Shown here: in pieces, positions 26,879-35,556 of the stretch | Layout: the number at the start of each line of letters is the position of its first letter | How positions within the stretch are numbered: the stretch's first letter is position 1 | NCBI RefSeq assembly: GCF_047149785.1 | Contig: NZ_BAAGBE010000001.1 | Location: 2,604,001-2,668,000 of the forward strand | Direction: 5' to 3' | Source: Nitrobacter sp047149785 | GTDB taxonomy: Bacteria; Pseudomonadota; Alphaproteobacteria; Rhizobiales; Xanthobacteraceae | Length of the DNA: 64,000 bases | Translations under genes and position numbers: made by a program | Notes under the pieces: model-generated | What the model was told of the DNA's origin: nothing | Databases searched by the model: none | The model's input: only the letters and a program-made list of their open reading frames with translations

Positions 26879-27068
26879 GTATTGCAACCGGGGCGGTTTT
26901 CCGCCTTGGTTATCGTGCGCGCGACGGGGATGCCCTTTTGAGGCTTCGCGCATCGGCAGGTGATCGGGCCGACCCCATCCAGTGAGCAAGCAAGCGAGAG
27001 AGCCGGTCACACTTCCTATCAATCTCGCTGGCGCCGGTGCGCGCCTATGCTTACTGGAGGTGTGTCCC

Positions 27069-27320
27069 ATGACGGACAACACGACGACGATCACGATCGA
27101 TCTTGTCGAGAGCACGCTGCGGCGCGTTCTCGACGCCCACAACCGCTCGCCCTGGCACGATACGGAGTCGGCCGCGACCTATGTCGGCTGCGAGCCTGGA
27201 ACGCTCAAGACCTGGCGCGCTCGTGGCGAAGGCCCGCGCTATCACCTTATCAACGGAAAGTCGGTTCGCTACCATCGCGACGATTTGGACTCCTTCGTGC
27301 GTGGGGAGGCCAACCGATGA
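27069..27320 (+). CDS. Excisionase-like HTH DNA-binding protein
   Basis: 83 residues. The C-terminal ~45 residues are a helix-turn-helix of the excisionase/AlpA type (HDTESAATYVGCEPGTLKTW... KSVRYHRDDLDSFVRGE). Such proteins help excision and often activate island genes. The start at 27069 follows GGAGG. Its stop overlaps the start of the PrimPol gene by 4 bases (ATGA), so the two are coupled. Confidence 0.88.
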   Translation: MTDNTTTITIDLVESTLRRVLDAHNRSPWHDTESAATYVGCEPGTLKTWRARGEGPRYHLINGKSVRYHRDDLDSFVRGEANR

Positions 27321-29692
27321 GCGAGTTCGAAAATGAGAACGGGCGCATCGGAGAGATCGATGCGCCCGCAGGTGCTCGGGAGAAGAATGCCGGGTTCGAC
27401 GCCGGTGCCCATGAGAGTGCCGAGACGGCAACGAACCGAACGCCGTCGTTCACCGACCATAAGCTGCTTGCCGCGCACCATGCGGCGGGACACGAGTTGA
27501 TCCCGCTGCACGACAAGGACGCGGTGGGATTTGGCGGCAAGCGAACCGGCAAGCATCCGCTGCACAAGGGCTGGCCGACCGAGCCGCCGATGACGGCGGA
27601 GGACTCCGTCTCGCACATGCTCGGCGGCGGCAACGTTGGCGTTCGCCTGCGAGACACCGATCTCGTGGTCGATGTCGACCCCCGCAATTTCGGCGGTGCC
27701 GACGATCCTTTCGTGCGGCTCAAGGCGGACTTCGCTCTACCCGATGCGCCGTTCGTAAAGACCGGAGGCGGCGGCTTCCACTTCTACTACCGTAAGCCCG
27801 CGGACATCGAGATTGTGGGCAAGCTCGCATCCTACAAGGGTATCGACTTCAAGTCGAAAGGCGGTCAGGCGGTCGCGGCCGGATCGATCCATCCCGAAAC
27901 CGGACAGCTATACGCGCTCGATGACGACGTACTTGCTCTGTCGCTCTCGGAGGCGCCCGAGGTGACCACGGCGCTCCTAGATGTGCTCCGGAAGCCGGCC
28001 GTTGTTGCATCGGACAACGATCCTGGCGAGATCACGCCCGAGCAATTGGAAGAGCTTCTCACGGGGCTGAATGTGCTTGGCTACAACGGCCGCTACGACG
28101 ACTGGCTCAAGATCATGATGTCGGCGCACTTCGGCACCAATGGCGAAGGCGTGGACGAGTTCGTGGCGTGGTCGCTTGCCGATCCCGACTACGTCGATGA
28201 CGAGGCGGTGATCCGCGATAAGTGGAATTCGCTTCACGCCAAGCCGAATGGTGTGAAGCTCGGCACCCTGCTCAAGGCGCTTTCCGATAACGGCCAGGGC
28301 GCCCTCATCGAGAAGGTCTTGCGTTCGCCTGCCGAGCAGGATTTTCCCGACACGCCGGAGATGCCGCTGTCAGAGGCCGACATCGCGCTTGCCAATGTCA
28401 ACCGCGACCACTTCACCGTGCTGCATGGCGGCAAGTACCTGATCGGCCGCGAGCGGCGTCACCCGACTCTCGGAAACACCGATGTCGAATGGTACTCCGA
28501 CCATGCCGTCAAGAGCCATCTCGACAGCCGCACCGTGACGCTCGACGACGGCAGCGTTCGTCCGCTCGGCTCGTGGTGGGTCAAGCACCCGATGCGGCGG
28601 CAGTACGACGGCGTGGTGTTCGACCCCGCGCCCGACCGCAAGCATGACAAGCCCTATTACAATCTTTGGCGCGGCTGGGCCGTCGCGCCGAAGGCCGGCG
28701 ACTGGTCGCTGATGCAGCGCATGGTCAGGGACGTACTCTGCGGTGGTGACGAAGCGTCGTTTGACTACATCGTCAGATGGGCCGCCTTCATGGTACAGAA
28801 GCCGCATGTGCCGGCCGAGGTCGCGCTCGTGTTCAAGGGCGCGAAGGGCGTCGGCAAGGGTACGTTCGCCCGCGCATTGAGAGACATCGCCGGCCTGCAC
28901 GGCAAGCAGGTTGCCCAGCCCGAGCATTTTGTCGGACGCTTCAACGAGCACCTGATGGATTGCATCCTGCTGGTGGTCGATGAAGGCTTTTGGGCCGGCG
29001 ACAAGAAGGCGGAAGGCGCGCTCAAGAACCTCATCACCGAGCCGGTCCTGAGCTTTGAGCCGAAGGGCCGCCCGATCGTGTCGGGGCCGAACATGCTGCA
29101 TCCGATCATCCTCTCGAATGAGGACTGGATCGTGCCGGCTTCCGCCGATGAGCGGCGCTTCGCCGTGTTCGAGGCCAGCACCGAGGCGCGGCGTTCTTTG
29201 CCTGCCGGCTTCTTCGAGGCGCTGAACGCGCAGATGCGGAATGGCGGGTTGAGCGCCATGCTGCACGAATTGATGGCGCTCGACCTGACCGGCTGGCATC
29301 CGCGCTCGCACATCCCGGCGACCTCGGCGCTCACCGATCAGAAGGTGCAGGCGTTCCGGCGCGATCCCATGTCGTTCTGGTGGTATCGCACGCTCGAGGC
29401 CGGCGAGATCGGGCCGAACCTTTCCGAGGATCGCTGGCGCGAGGGTTCCGTCGATATCGACAGTATCGACAAGGAGGAAGCACTTGCCCGTCTGGAGACG
29501 ATGGCGAAGGGTATGGGCCGGCATGGCCCTTTCACCACGACTGCGATGGCGCGCTTCCTGCGCACGGTCGGCGTAGAGGTCGATGCCCGAGACAGGCGCG
29601 GCCGCCGAGTCTGGCGCGTGCCGCCGCTCGACCGGGCGCGGCTCGACTTCGAGGACCACGTCGGCGGCAGGCTGGACTGGGACGGCGCGTGA
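27317..29692 (+). CDS. Replication protein: PrimPol domain fused to phage-type helicase (DUF5906)
   Basis: 791 residues. N-terminal bifunctional DNA primase/polymerase: metal Asp pair in LVVDVDP (119, 121) and S-x-H in AAGSIHPETG (190-192), plus KTGGGGFHFYYRK. A middle linker, then a P-loop helicase core with GAKGVGKGTFA (508-518), LLVVDEGFWAGDKK, and LSNEDWIVPASADERRFAVFE, typical of SF3-like phage primase-helicases. It should initiate and drive replication of the excised element, together with a host polymerase. The start is the ATG overlapping the excisionase stop. Confidence 0.92.
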   Translation: MSEFENENGRIGEIDAPAGAREKNAGFDAGAHESAETATNRTPSFTDHKLLAAHHAAGHELIPLHDKDAVGFGGKRTGKHPLHKGWPTEPPMTAEDSVSHMLGGGNVGVRLRDTDLVVDVDPRNFGGADDPFVRLKADFALPDAPFVKTGGGGFHFYYRKPADIEIVGKLASYKGIDFKSKGGQAVAAGSIHPETGQLYALDDDVLALSLSEAPEVTTALLDVLRKPAVVASDNDPGEITPEQLEELLTGLNVLGYNGRYDDWLKIMMSAHFGTNGEGVDEFVAWSLADPDYVDDEAVIRDKWNSLHAKPNGVKLGTLLKALSDNGQGALIEKVLRSPAEQDFPDTPEMPLSEADIALANVNRDHFTVLHGGKYLIGRERRHPTLGNTDVEWYSDHAVKSHLDSRTVTLDDGSVRPLGSWWVKHPMRRQYDGVVFDPAPDRKHDKPYYNLWRGWAVAPKAGDWSLMQRMVRDVLCGGDEASFDYIVRWAAFMVQKPHVPAEVALVFKGAKGVGKGTFARALRDIAGLHGKQVAQPEHFVGRFNEHLMDCILLVVDEGFWAGDKKAEGALKNLITEPVLSFEPKGRPIVSGPNMLHPIILSNEDWIVPASADERRFAVFEASTEARRSLPAGFFEALNAQMRNGGLSAMLHELMALDLTGWHPRSHIPATSALTDQKVQAFRRDPMSFWWYRTLEAGEIGPNLSEDRWREGSVDIDSIDKEEALARLETMAKGMGRHGPFTTTAMARFLRTVGVEVDARDRRGRRVWRVPPLDRARLDFEDHVGGRLDWDGA

Positions 29693-29793
29693 CAGGCTGT
29701 GTGAAAACTGTGTCGAGAGATCGGCACGGGTCTTACGGTCCACCACACACGACGTTCTTGACCTTGTGAGTAGTTACCGGTTTGCTCGGCGCT

Positions 29794-30417
29794 ATGTTTG
29801 GACCTCCTAACGCCGTTCGACTCAGGGTCTCGATCGACGAGATCGAGCCAGCCGTCTGGCGGTGCCTCGTCGTGCCGAGCGAATGGAACCTCGAGCAGCT
29901 TCACCTGGTGATCCAGGCAGCCTTTAACTGGTGGAACTATCATCTCCACGAGTTCGATGTCGGGGGACTGCGCTATGGCGATGCCGTCGAAGCCGCGGAG
30001 GCTTCGGCCGCCGGCGATCCGCAGGTCTTCGACGAGCGCGAGGTCCGACTGTGCGATTTCCGTAGCGCTGGCGCCACGTTCACGTACCTCTACGATTTTG
30101 GCGACGACTGGTATCATACCGTCGAAATCGAAGAGCAGCTCTTCCTGGAAAGCGTTCCCCAGCAAGCGACGTGCATCGATGGCGCGCGCGCCCGTCCGCC
30201 CGAGGATGTCGGCGGTATTCCCGGCTATGAGCGATTTCTGGAGGTGATCGGTGATCCCAAGGACCCCGAGCACCGGGAAACCAAGCGCTGGTGCGGCGGG
30301 CATTTCGACCCCGAGTGGTTCGACCTTGCGACCGTCGACAAGGATGTCCGAAGCGCTTTGACGCCGAGTGTGAAGAGGAAGCTTCATCAGCCGAAGCCGA
30401 AGAAACCTCAGTCGTAA
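29794..30417 (+). CDS. Plasmid pRiA4b ORF-3 family protein
   Basis: 207 residues. FGPPNAVRLRVSIDEIEPAVWRCLVVPSEWNLEQLHLVIQAAFNW is the PRiA4_ORF3 N-terminal signature; FTYLYDFGDDWYHTVEIE follows. Common on plasmids and mobile elements; molecular role is not known. ATG at 29794 preferred over an in-frame TTG four codons upstream. It follows the replication gene by 101 bases. Confidence 0.9.
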   Translation: MFGPPNAVRLRVSIDEIEPAVWRCLVVPSEWNLEQLHLVIQAAFNWWNYHLHEFDVGGLRYGDAVEAAEASAAGDPQVFDEREVRLCDFRSAGATFTYLYDFGDDWYHTVEIEEQLFLESVPQQATCIDGARARPPEDVGGIPGYERFLEVIGDPKDPEHRETKRWCGGHFDPEWFDLATVDKDVRSALTPSVKRKLHQPKPKKPQS

Positions 30418-31268
30418 GCCTCTCCCATACCGGCACCGATGTCTGCCGGGCTCCCCAACTGCCTGTTCAACTTCGCCAGAGTCCGCGCGGCCTGACACAC
30501 CGGACGGCAGAGCGTCGAGGATACTGCAAGCATAAGGCACTGAACCGGAAGGCGTTTGACGCTTTTGTCGCCGTTGGCGCTTTCCGGGAGCGATTTCTAT
30601 ACGGCGCCACGCCACGCATGGCACCGCGTATCACCAGTGTGCGGGACCACTCTTAAGGTATAGGGTTTCATTATCGCTTTTATATCTGTCAGAACTGTCA
30701 AAAGCGTCAAATTATAACAGAAACAACAGTTTGCTCCTGACGCTTCACTGACGCCTCCGACACATGGAAAACGTCGCACACGCAGCACACACCACGCGGG
30801 CCTCGCGCGCGTGCGCGTGGCAGTCAATCAGGCATGGTGTGAAAGAAGGGACCGGCAGGAAGCCGAGAGCGCCAGAGCATTGAAGTTACAATCGGGCGCT
30901 CTGAGTGCCAAACGTGAGTCCGGTCAAGGGCATGATCGTCGGCAATCTTCAAAGCACCGGACCAGGCACCGAGTTCGCAGCTTTGAGGTCTGGCGCCACC
31001 GGCCGGCACGACGATGCTGGCGCAGGATCGCGGCGCGACGACGGCGGAAAACCCACTTTCCGATGAAACCATGCCGGCGTCCTGTGTTTGCCGCCGGCAC
31101 AGCGGCCTCCCTTTTTGAAACCGTGCCGGTGGTCGCCACCTTGGAAAAATATGCGAGGCCGCACGTATAGCCCCGCACTGGATCGCAGCGGCGCTATAGC
31201 GAGGATGCACCTGTTGGAAAAATGTGCTGGATTCCTATCTTCATACGGCATCTCAAAGAGAGAATTTC
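30418..31268 (+). other. 850-base non-coding region with AT-rich stretch; possible origin
   Basis: No convincing gene. It contains an AT-rich block at about 30655-30735 in GC-rich surroundings, a perfect 13-bp inverted repeat (TTTGACGCTTTTG at 30555-30567 and its complement at 30699-30711), more GACGC-type motifs at 30738-30755, and a further inverted repeat (GGCCGGCACG / CGTGCCGGT) at about 31001-31130. Its position shortly after the replication gene suggests a replication origin, but this is not shown. Confidence 0.45.
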
Positions 31269-31895
31269 ATGACGAGATGGACTGCTAAAATGGGCAGCCA
31301 CGACATTTCCATAACAGGAGATCGGCTGGACGCATTTCGCAAAATGTATGTTGCGGATGGAGACCTGTCGTCTCGAATGTCAGACATGTTGTGGTTCGAC
31401 ATGTATGTTCTGGATGTGGAATTCGGCATCAACCCTCGCGAGGTTCTTGTATCGATCGAGAACCTGGAGGCTGGGGAGCCGTCTAGTGGGATCAAACCTG
31501 CAACACAGTTTAGGAAGCTTCCCTTAAAGGGGCTTTGGCATAAGCACTATTTCGCAGCCCGCTTCCTAGCTCATAATTTGATCCTTGGCCTCGGAAACAA
31601 TGGATTAGAAAAGCTGATTAACGAGGTGATGGACCCAGCTAAGTCCGATGTCGTCACGCGAGAAATGGTTGAGGAGTTAGCTTACCGTGTTTCGCACGAA
31701 CCATTCGAGGAAAGACATCGTCAAGGCAAAATGACTGGCGAGTGGATCGTGTTTGCCAAACATAACAGTAAGAATTTCTATCTATGCCTGACTACGCACG
31801 AGACTGGGGATCAGCCTGTGTTCGAGCGAATCATGCAGCACTGCATCAGAGATTTTCCAGATTTGGCTGCGTGGATCGCTCAGGCCCAATCATAG
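31269..31895 (+). CDS. Hypothetical protein, 208 residues, unlike its neighbours in base composition
   Basis: Begins MTRWTAKMGSHDISITGDRL; contains FGINPREVLVSIENLEAG, LWHKHYFAARFLAHNLILGLGN and GEWIVFAKHNSKNFYLCLTTHETGD. No family recognised. Codon usage is more AT-rich than in the genes around it, suggesting a later acquisition. Start chosen at 31269 (AAAGAGAG upstream); an in-frame Met 15 codons earlier lacks a site. Globular, no membrane segment. A toxin, anti-phage or host-interaction role is possible but unsupported. Confidence 0.65.
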   Translation: MTRWTAKMGSHDISITGDRLDAFRKMYVADGDLSSRMSDMLWFDMYVLDVEFGINPREVLVSIENLEAGEPSSGIKPATQFRKLPLKGLWHKHYFAARFLAHNLILGLGNNGLEKLINEVMDPAKSDVVTREMVEELAYRVSHEPFEERHRQGKMTGEWIVFAKHNSKNFYLCLTTHETGDQPVFERIMQHCIRDFPDLAAWIAQAQS

Positions 31896-31976
31896 CCTTG
31901 CGACGAAGGTAGTTTGCTGGCGTCCCGCAAGCTCCGCAGGCCGCATTCTCTCGCGCAAGATGCGGAGCAATGTGTC

Positions 31977-32492
31977 ATGACCAGTCAATCCGGCAATCGT
32001 GCGCCTGAGAGTCGCGAGGTGCGCCGTCCTTCGATGGATCGAAAATGGTCGCCTGTCATCGCGGAGCGCGTGATCGAGGTCATTGCCAGGACCGGCTCGC
32101 CGAAGGTGGCCTCGAAGGCCACCGGCGTGTCGGTCGCGACCATCCACGACCACCGCAAGCGCGATCCCAACTTCAGCGCGCGCTACGCCGAGGCAATGGA
32201 GTGCGCCTTCTCCGTGGTGCTGGGCCACGCCTTCGAGCGCAGCCTGGACACAGAGGCGCCGAGTGACCGGCTGACCGAGGTGTTGTTGAAGTTTCGCTTC
32301 GTCGATCGCGCGCCGGCCTTCGATCCGACCGCGCCCGGCCGGTCGAACGCTGATGGGCCGCTCGGGCTAGATGCGCGCGTCATCGCACGCATGGCGCCGC
32401 AGGACCGGGCCTCGCTCGCGGCGGCCTTGGGGACATACATCCGGTGCGAGACCGAGTTGCATGCCGATGACGCGCTCGTCGTCCTCCCATAG
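31977..32492 (+). CDS. Terminase small subunit-like DNA-binding protein
   Basis: 171 residues. WSPVIAERVIEVIARTGSPKVASKATGVSVATIHDHRKRDPNFSARYAEAMECAFSVV fits the helix-turn-helix domain of phage terminase small subunits; the C-terminal half is helical. Such proteins recognise pac/cos DNA. In phage satellites a dedicated small terminase redirects packaging toward the satellite genome. No large subunit is nearby, which fits that role. Confidence 0.7.
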   Translation: MTSQSGNRAPESREVRRPSMDRKWSPVIAERVIEVIARTGSPKVASKATGVSVATIHDHRKRDPNFSARYAEAMECAFSVVLGHAFERSLDTEAPSDRLTEVLLKFRFVDRAPAFDPTAPGRSNADGPLGLDARVIARMAPQDRASLAAALGTYIRCETELHADDALVVLP

Positions 32493-32511
32493 TCCCAGTC
32501 GAGCGTCGGCC

Positions 32512-32730
32512 ATGCTGCGCGACCTGCTCGCGGTGGACGACCTCGCTCAGAGACTGGTCGAGACCGCGCCGAAGGCCGTCGAGGCGGCAGGCGGCGCGGC
32601 AACGCTCATCGCGCTTCACGGTACGCCGACCGGCGCGCTGTTCTGGTCGCTGCGGCCGATGCGGGAAGACCTCTGGTGTGCGATGGCCGCCGAGCAGCAG
32701 GCTCCGCATCGCGTCAATACAGGCGAGTAA
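32512..32730 (+). CDS. Small hypothetical protein
   Basis: 72 residues (MLRDLLAVDDLAQRLVETAPKAVEAAGGAATLIALHGTPTGALFWSLRPMREDLWCAMAAE...). No family recognised. It lies 19 bases after the terminase-like gene; the start is uncertain (an ATG at 32467 overlapping the previous gene is an alternative). Confidence 0.55.
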   Translation: MLRDLLAVDDLAQRLVETAPKAVEAAGGAATLIALHGTPTGALFWSLRPMREDLWCAMAAEQQAPHRVNTGE

Positions 32731-32846
32731 AGAAAGTCAATCATCGTTTGCGGGCAGAAACGTTAGTCGTTTCCCGCTTGCGTTTCTGGTTTCTCCTGTT
32801 TGTCGAACTCGCGAATGGTCGCGGACGACATGCTTGGAGAAAGACC

Positions 32847-33083
32847 ATGAGCAACAGCAAGAGCAAGTCCTACGCTATTCGTGCCAGGGCGAAGGACGTG
32901 GCGAGGTTCGCCAATGAGTTATCGCCCGAGATCGCGCCCGACGCAGCCATCCTTCATGAATCCATGCGTCGCATTCAGGCGAAGATCGGGCCGGGCCATG
33001 TGCCGCTCGACGTGGTCAAGGCGTGCCTGACCAATCCCTACATGCGCAACTGGGCGAAGGAACTGCTCGGCAAGGCGGCGTGA
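32847..33083 (+). CDS. Small hypothetical protein
   Basis: 78 residues (MSNSKSKSYAIRARAKDVARFANELSPEIAPDAAILHESMRRIQAKIGPGHVPLDVVKACLTNPYMRNWAKELLGKAA). Predicted helical and basic. GGAGAAAGACC precedes the ATG. No family recognised; probably an island regulator or structural helper. Confidence 0.65.
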   Translation: MSNSKSKSYAIRARAKDVARFANELSPEIAPDAAILHESMRRIQAKIGPGHVPLDVVKACLTNPYMRNWAKELLGKAA

Positions 33084-33264
33084 ACGAGCGGGAGACGCAT
33101 CGGACGATCGTTGGTCCGATGCGTCTTCGCCTTCGCGCATCCTGATCCGGTCAGGGCGCACCGATGGGCACGCCCGTCCGCGATGGCGGGACGAAACGGT
33201 CGGCCTTGGGGCCGCGCCAGATCATCCCTACCGGAGCGCGATGCCGAGGAACGGGAGAACGATC

Positions 33265-34008
33265 ATGGCGACGAAGAAGAACATGCCCTCTATCGGGGCC
33301 GGTTGGGTATCCGCGACGGATTTACGGCTGGCGTTGACGCGGGCGAGAGACAACCGCGAGCGGCAGGTTCGCCTGCTCGACACCTTAAACGGCAGGGTCG
33401 CAAAGCGCCGCGACGATGCGGAGCGCGCCCTTGCCGACATTCCCGCCATCCAGCGTTCCAGCCTGGTCAACCGGGCGGTGTCCACGGCCCGCGCAGAGGT
33501 GAAGCGCGAGAGCGCCGATGCCCGCACCGCGCATGTGCGCGAGGCCGGCGTCATCGCAAACGTGGCGGCTCGCGCCAGACAGCATCACGTCAGTGCAATC
33601 CAGATGCTTGTCCGCGAGGGGCTTGGCTCCGAGCGCCGCTCCCGCATCATGCAGCAGATCGAACACTCCGGCCCGACCGAACTCGCCAGCCTCGCAGCGC
33701 TCGCCGGGTCCACCGGCGACAAGGAGATGGGAGCGGCGCTCATCTCGCGCGTAAGCAGGATGGAAGCCAGCGACCGGCCGTTCAGCCCGCACGCTTTGGC
33801 CGACGCGCTCGTCGGCGCCGAGCACCGCGACATTACCGCCGCCATCATGGAGGTCGAGCGCATCGCGGAGGAAGCCGCGCACGCCGATGCGACGTTCGAG
33901 AGCGGGCGAGCCAACCCGACCAGGACCATACAGGCGGCGATCCTGCGCCGCGAGCAGGCGGCCATCGGGGCCGACCTCGACGCCTTCGTCGAACAAGAGG
34001 AGAACTGA
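33265..34008 (+). CDS. Hypothetical coiled-coil-like protein, 247 residues
   Basis: Rich in Ala, Arg, Glu with long helices (LALTRARDNRERQVRLLDTLNGRVAKRRDDAERAL; RSLVNRAVSTARAEVKRESADAR). No family recognised. The ATG at 33265 follows CGGGAGAACG. It resembles scaffold- or structure-like proteins by composition only. It is 2 bases before the next gene, so it is likely in one transcript with it. Confidence 0.7.
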   Translation: MATKKNMPSIGAGWVSATDLRLALTRARDNRERQVRLLDTLNGRVAKRRDDAERALADIPAIQRSSLVNRAVSTARAEVKRESADARTAHVREAGVIANVAARARQHHVSAIQMLVREGLGSERRSRIMQQIEHSGPTELASLAALAGSTGDKEMGAALISRVSRMEASDRPFSPHALADALVGAEHRDITAAIMEVERIAEEAAHADATFESGRANPTRTIQAAILRREQAAIGADLDAFVEQEEN

Positions 34009-34010
34009 CC

Positions 34011-34244
34011 ATGGCAACCCACGTCGTCTACGCGCACGAGCCGCACCTCCGCAGGTCGGACCGCCGTAACGCCATCTTCGTCGAGGCTGCCGACGCCGCG
34101 TCCGCGAAGGCCGCGGCGGAGGCCCTCGTCGGCGCCAGCCCCGGCGCGCTTGCGAACTTCGCCGTCGCGGAGCTTGCTACCGCCCCGGACTTCGTCGTGC
34201 GCGGCCACGAGCCCACGCGCGGCGCCACCGGGGACGTGCTGTGA
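34011..34244 (+). CDS. Small hypothetical protein
   Basis: 77 residues (MATHVVYAHEPHLRRSDRRNAIFVEAADAASAKAAAEALVGASPGALANFAVAEL...). Alternating beta/alpha pattern, Ala-rich. Start follows AAGAGGAG. Its stop overlaps the GTG start of the next gene (GTGA), so they are coupled. Confidence 0.7.
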   Translation: MATHVVYAHEPHLRRSDRRNAIFVEAADAASAKAAAEALVGASPGALANFAVAELATAPDFVVRGHEPTRGATGDVL

Positions 34245-34582
34245 CCGGCGCCTCCCGGATCGTGGCCGACGCGGCCGAGGCCCGGCGTAGGCTCGCCGGC
34301 CGCAACCGGCTGACGCTGTTCAACGCCTACTGCCGCCTGCACATGCCCCAGGAGATGTTCGACGCCTGCGATGCGGCTCCGAGCACCTGGTGGGATCTCC
34401 CGGCCGACATCGCGCTGCTGCGCGGCTACGGCTCCGAGGCGAAATTGACGACAGCCGGTGTGCTCCTGCTCCTCGGCTACGTCCCCGTGCGCTGCCGGGC
34501 CACAACCGTCTATCGCCGCTCTGACGTGTGGGACGAAGACCTCGACCGGCTCTCCCGTATCGAGCCGATCGTCTATCAGTAA
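34241..34582 (+). CDS. Small hypothetical protein, 113 residues
   Basis: GTG start overlapping the previous stop. Contains LFNAYCRLHMPQEMFDACDAAPSTWWDLPADIALLRGYGSEAKLTTAGVLLLLGY and ends YRRSDVWDEDLDRLSRIEPIVYQ. Possibly a small enzyme-like or DNA-interacting domain; no family recognised. Followed by an 87-base gap. Confidence 0.65.
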   Translation: MTGASRIVADAAEARRRLAGRNRLTLFNAYCRLHMPQEMFDACDAAPSTWWDLPADIALLRGYGSEAKLTTAGVLLLLGYVPVRCRATTVYRRSDVWDEDLDRLSRIEPIVYQ

Positions 34583-34669
34583 GAGATTTTTCCTTCCGGC
34601 CCGGCTCGCGGACTCCCTCGAACGCGACAGCATGGTCCCTACGGTATCCAGCCGTCGGGAGACAGGACC

Positions 34670-35122
34670 ATGACCAAGACGAAGAAGCCGAGCGCGAGGG
34701 AACTGCCGCTCGTCAAGCGGCGCATCGCGGCGCTGCTCGACAAGACCGAGGCCAACGGCTGCACGCCGGGCGAGGCCGCCGCCGCGTTCGAGAAGGCCGA
34801 GGAGTTGGTCGCCAAGTACAAGCTCGACCCGGACTCGTTCCGGTGGCCGTCGAGGCCATCGACGCCGTTCGGCTCGGCTCGATCAGGACCGGGCGCACCG
34901 AAGTCGCCACAGGCCGCTGCGTCGAGCCGTGGACGCGGCATCGGCAAGCTCGCCGAGCTACTGATCGTCGAGCATCCGGACTGGACCTACCGGCGCATCG
35001 CCAAGGAGGTCAACGCGCGGATCGAAGGTGCCAGGGCCAGCGAAAAGAGCGTTCGGTGGTACGCGAGCCAGATGCGGAAACGCGGAGACGGCGCGCCGGG
35101 CCGGCGAAAGAAGCAGGCATGA
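34670..35122 (+). CDS. DUF2786-type protein with HTH-like C-terminus
   Basis: 150 residues. ELPLVKRRIAALLDKTEANGCTPGEAAAAFEKAEELVAKYKLDPD is a DUF2786 domain as seen in phages and plasmids. The C-terminal part (GRGIGKLAELLIVEHPDWTYRRIAKEVNARIEGARASEKSVRWYASQMRKRG) is HTH-like and recurs as a decayed copy at 36014-36112. Function unknown. The ATG has GGAGACAGGACC upstream. Confidence 0.8.
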   Translation: MTKTKKPSARELPLVKRRIAALLDKTEANGCTPGEAAAAFEKAEELVAKYKLDPDSFRWPSRPSTPFGSARSGPGAPKSPQAAASSRGRGIGKLAELLIVEHPDWTYRRIAKEVNARIEGARASEKSVRWYASQMRKRGDGAPGRRKKQA

Positions 35123-35127
35123 GAACG

Positions 35128-35433
35128 TCAGGCCGGCGGCATTTCGCCTGCGATCAGCCGCCGGCGAACTGCTTTCCTAACCCTGCGCCACTTTCCCTGC
35201 TCGTAGTCCTCGCTACGATGCCAGGCGGCGTGCTCCTCAATGAACGCCGCCTCCTCGGGGTCTGCCGGGTATCGACGCATGATGTCGTCGGCCAGTCCCT
35301 CGATGTCTTCGCGCGGGATGAGCCTGGGCAGGATCGATCCCTCGACGACCGTCCAGCCGATGCCAATCAGAACAGGCGATACCGCGATCGCCAACGCCAG
35401 CCATTTCAGGCTGGTCCAGAACCAGTCGTCCAT
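35128..35433 (-). CDS. Single-pass membrane protein, divergent from the XRE gene
   Basis: 101 residues. One membrane segment (about 9-31, LKWLALAIAVSPVLIGIGWTVV), then a charged region (LIPREDIEGLADDIMRRYPADPEEAAFIEEHAAWHRSEDYEQ). No family recognised. It is divergent from the repressor gene at 35557 across the palindromic sites, the layout of a phage-type switch. A longer frame extends to 35541 but would cover the palindromes. Confidence 0.65.
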   Translation of the reverse strand: MDDWFWTSLKWLALAIAVSPVLIGIGWTVVEGSILPRLIPREDIEGLADDIMRRYPADPEEAAFIEEHAAWHRSEDYEQGKWRRVRKAVRRRLIAGEMPPA

Positions 35434-35450
35434 TTTCGTATCTACCGGAC

Positions 35451-35499
35451 GATTATTATAATAATCATACTTATATTGCGAATTACGATGTAATCGCAA
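35451..35499 (+). promoter_or_regulatory. Two palindromic operator-like sites in the divergent switch
   Basis: GATTATTATAATAATC (35451-35466) is a perfect 16-bp palindrome. TTGCGAATTACGATGTAATC plus GCAA (35476-35499) is a near-perfect inverted repeat with arms TTGCG(A)ATTAC and GTAATCGCAA. They lie between the divergent starts at 35433 and 35557, where a repressor should bind. Confidence 0.7.
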
Positions 35500-35556
35500 C
35501 ATGCGTCCCTTCGCATAGGGACGGCGTCCTCCGAGGCTCATGCTCGGAGGTACGAC

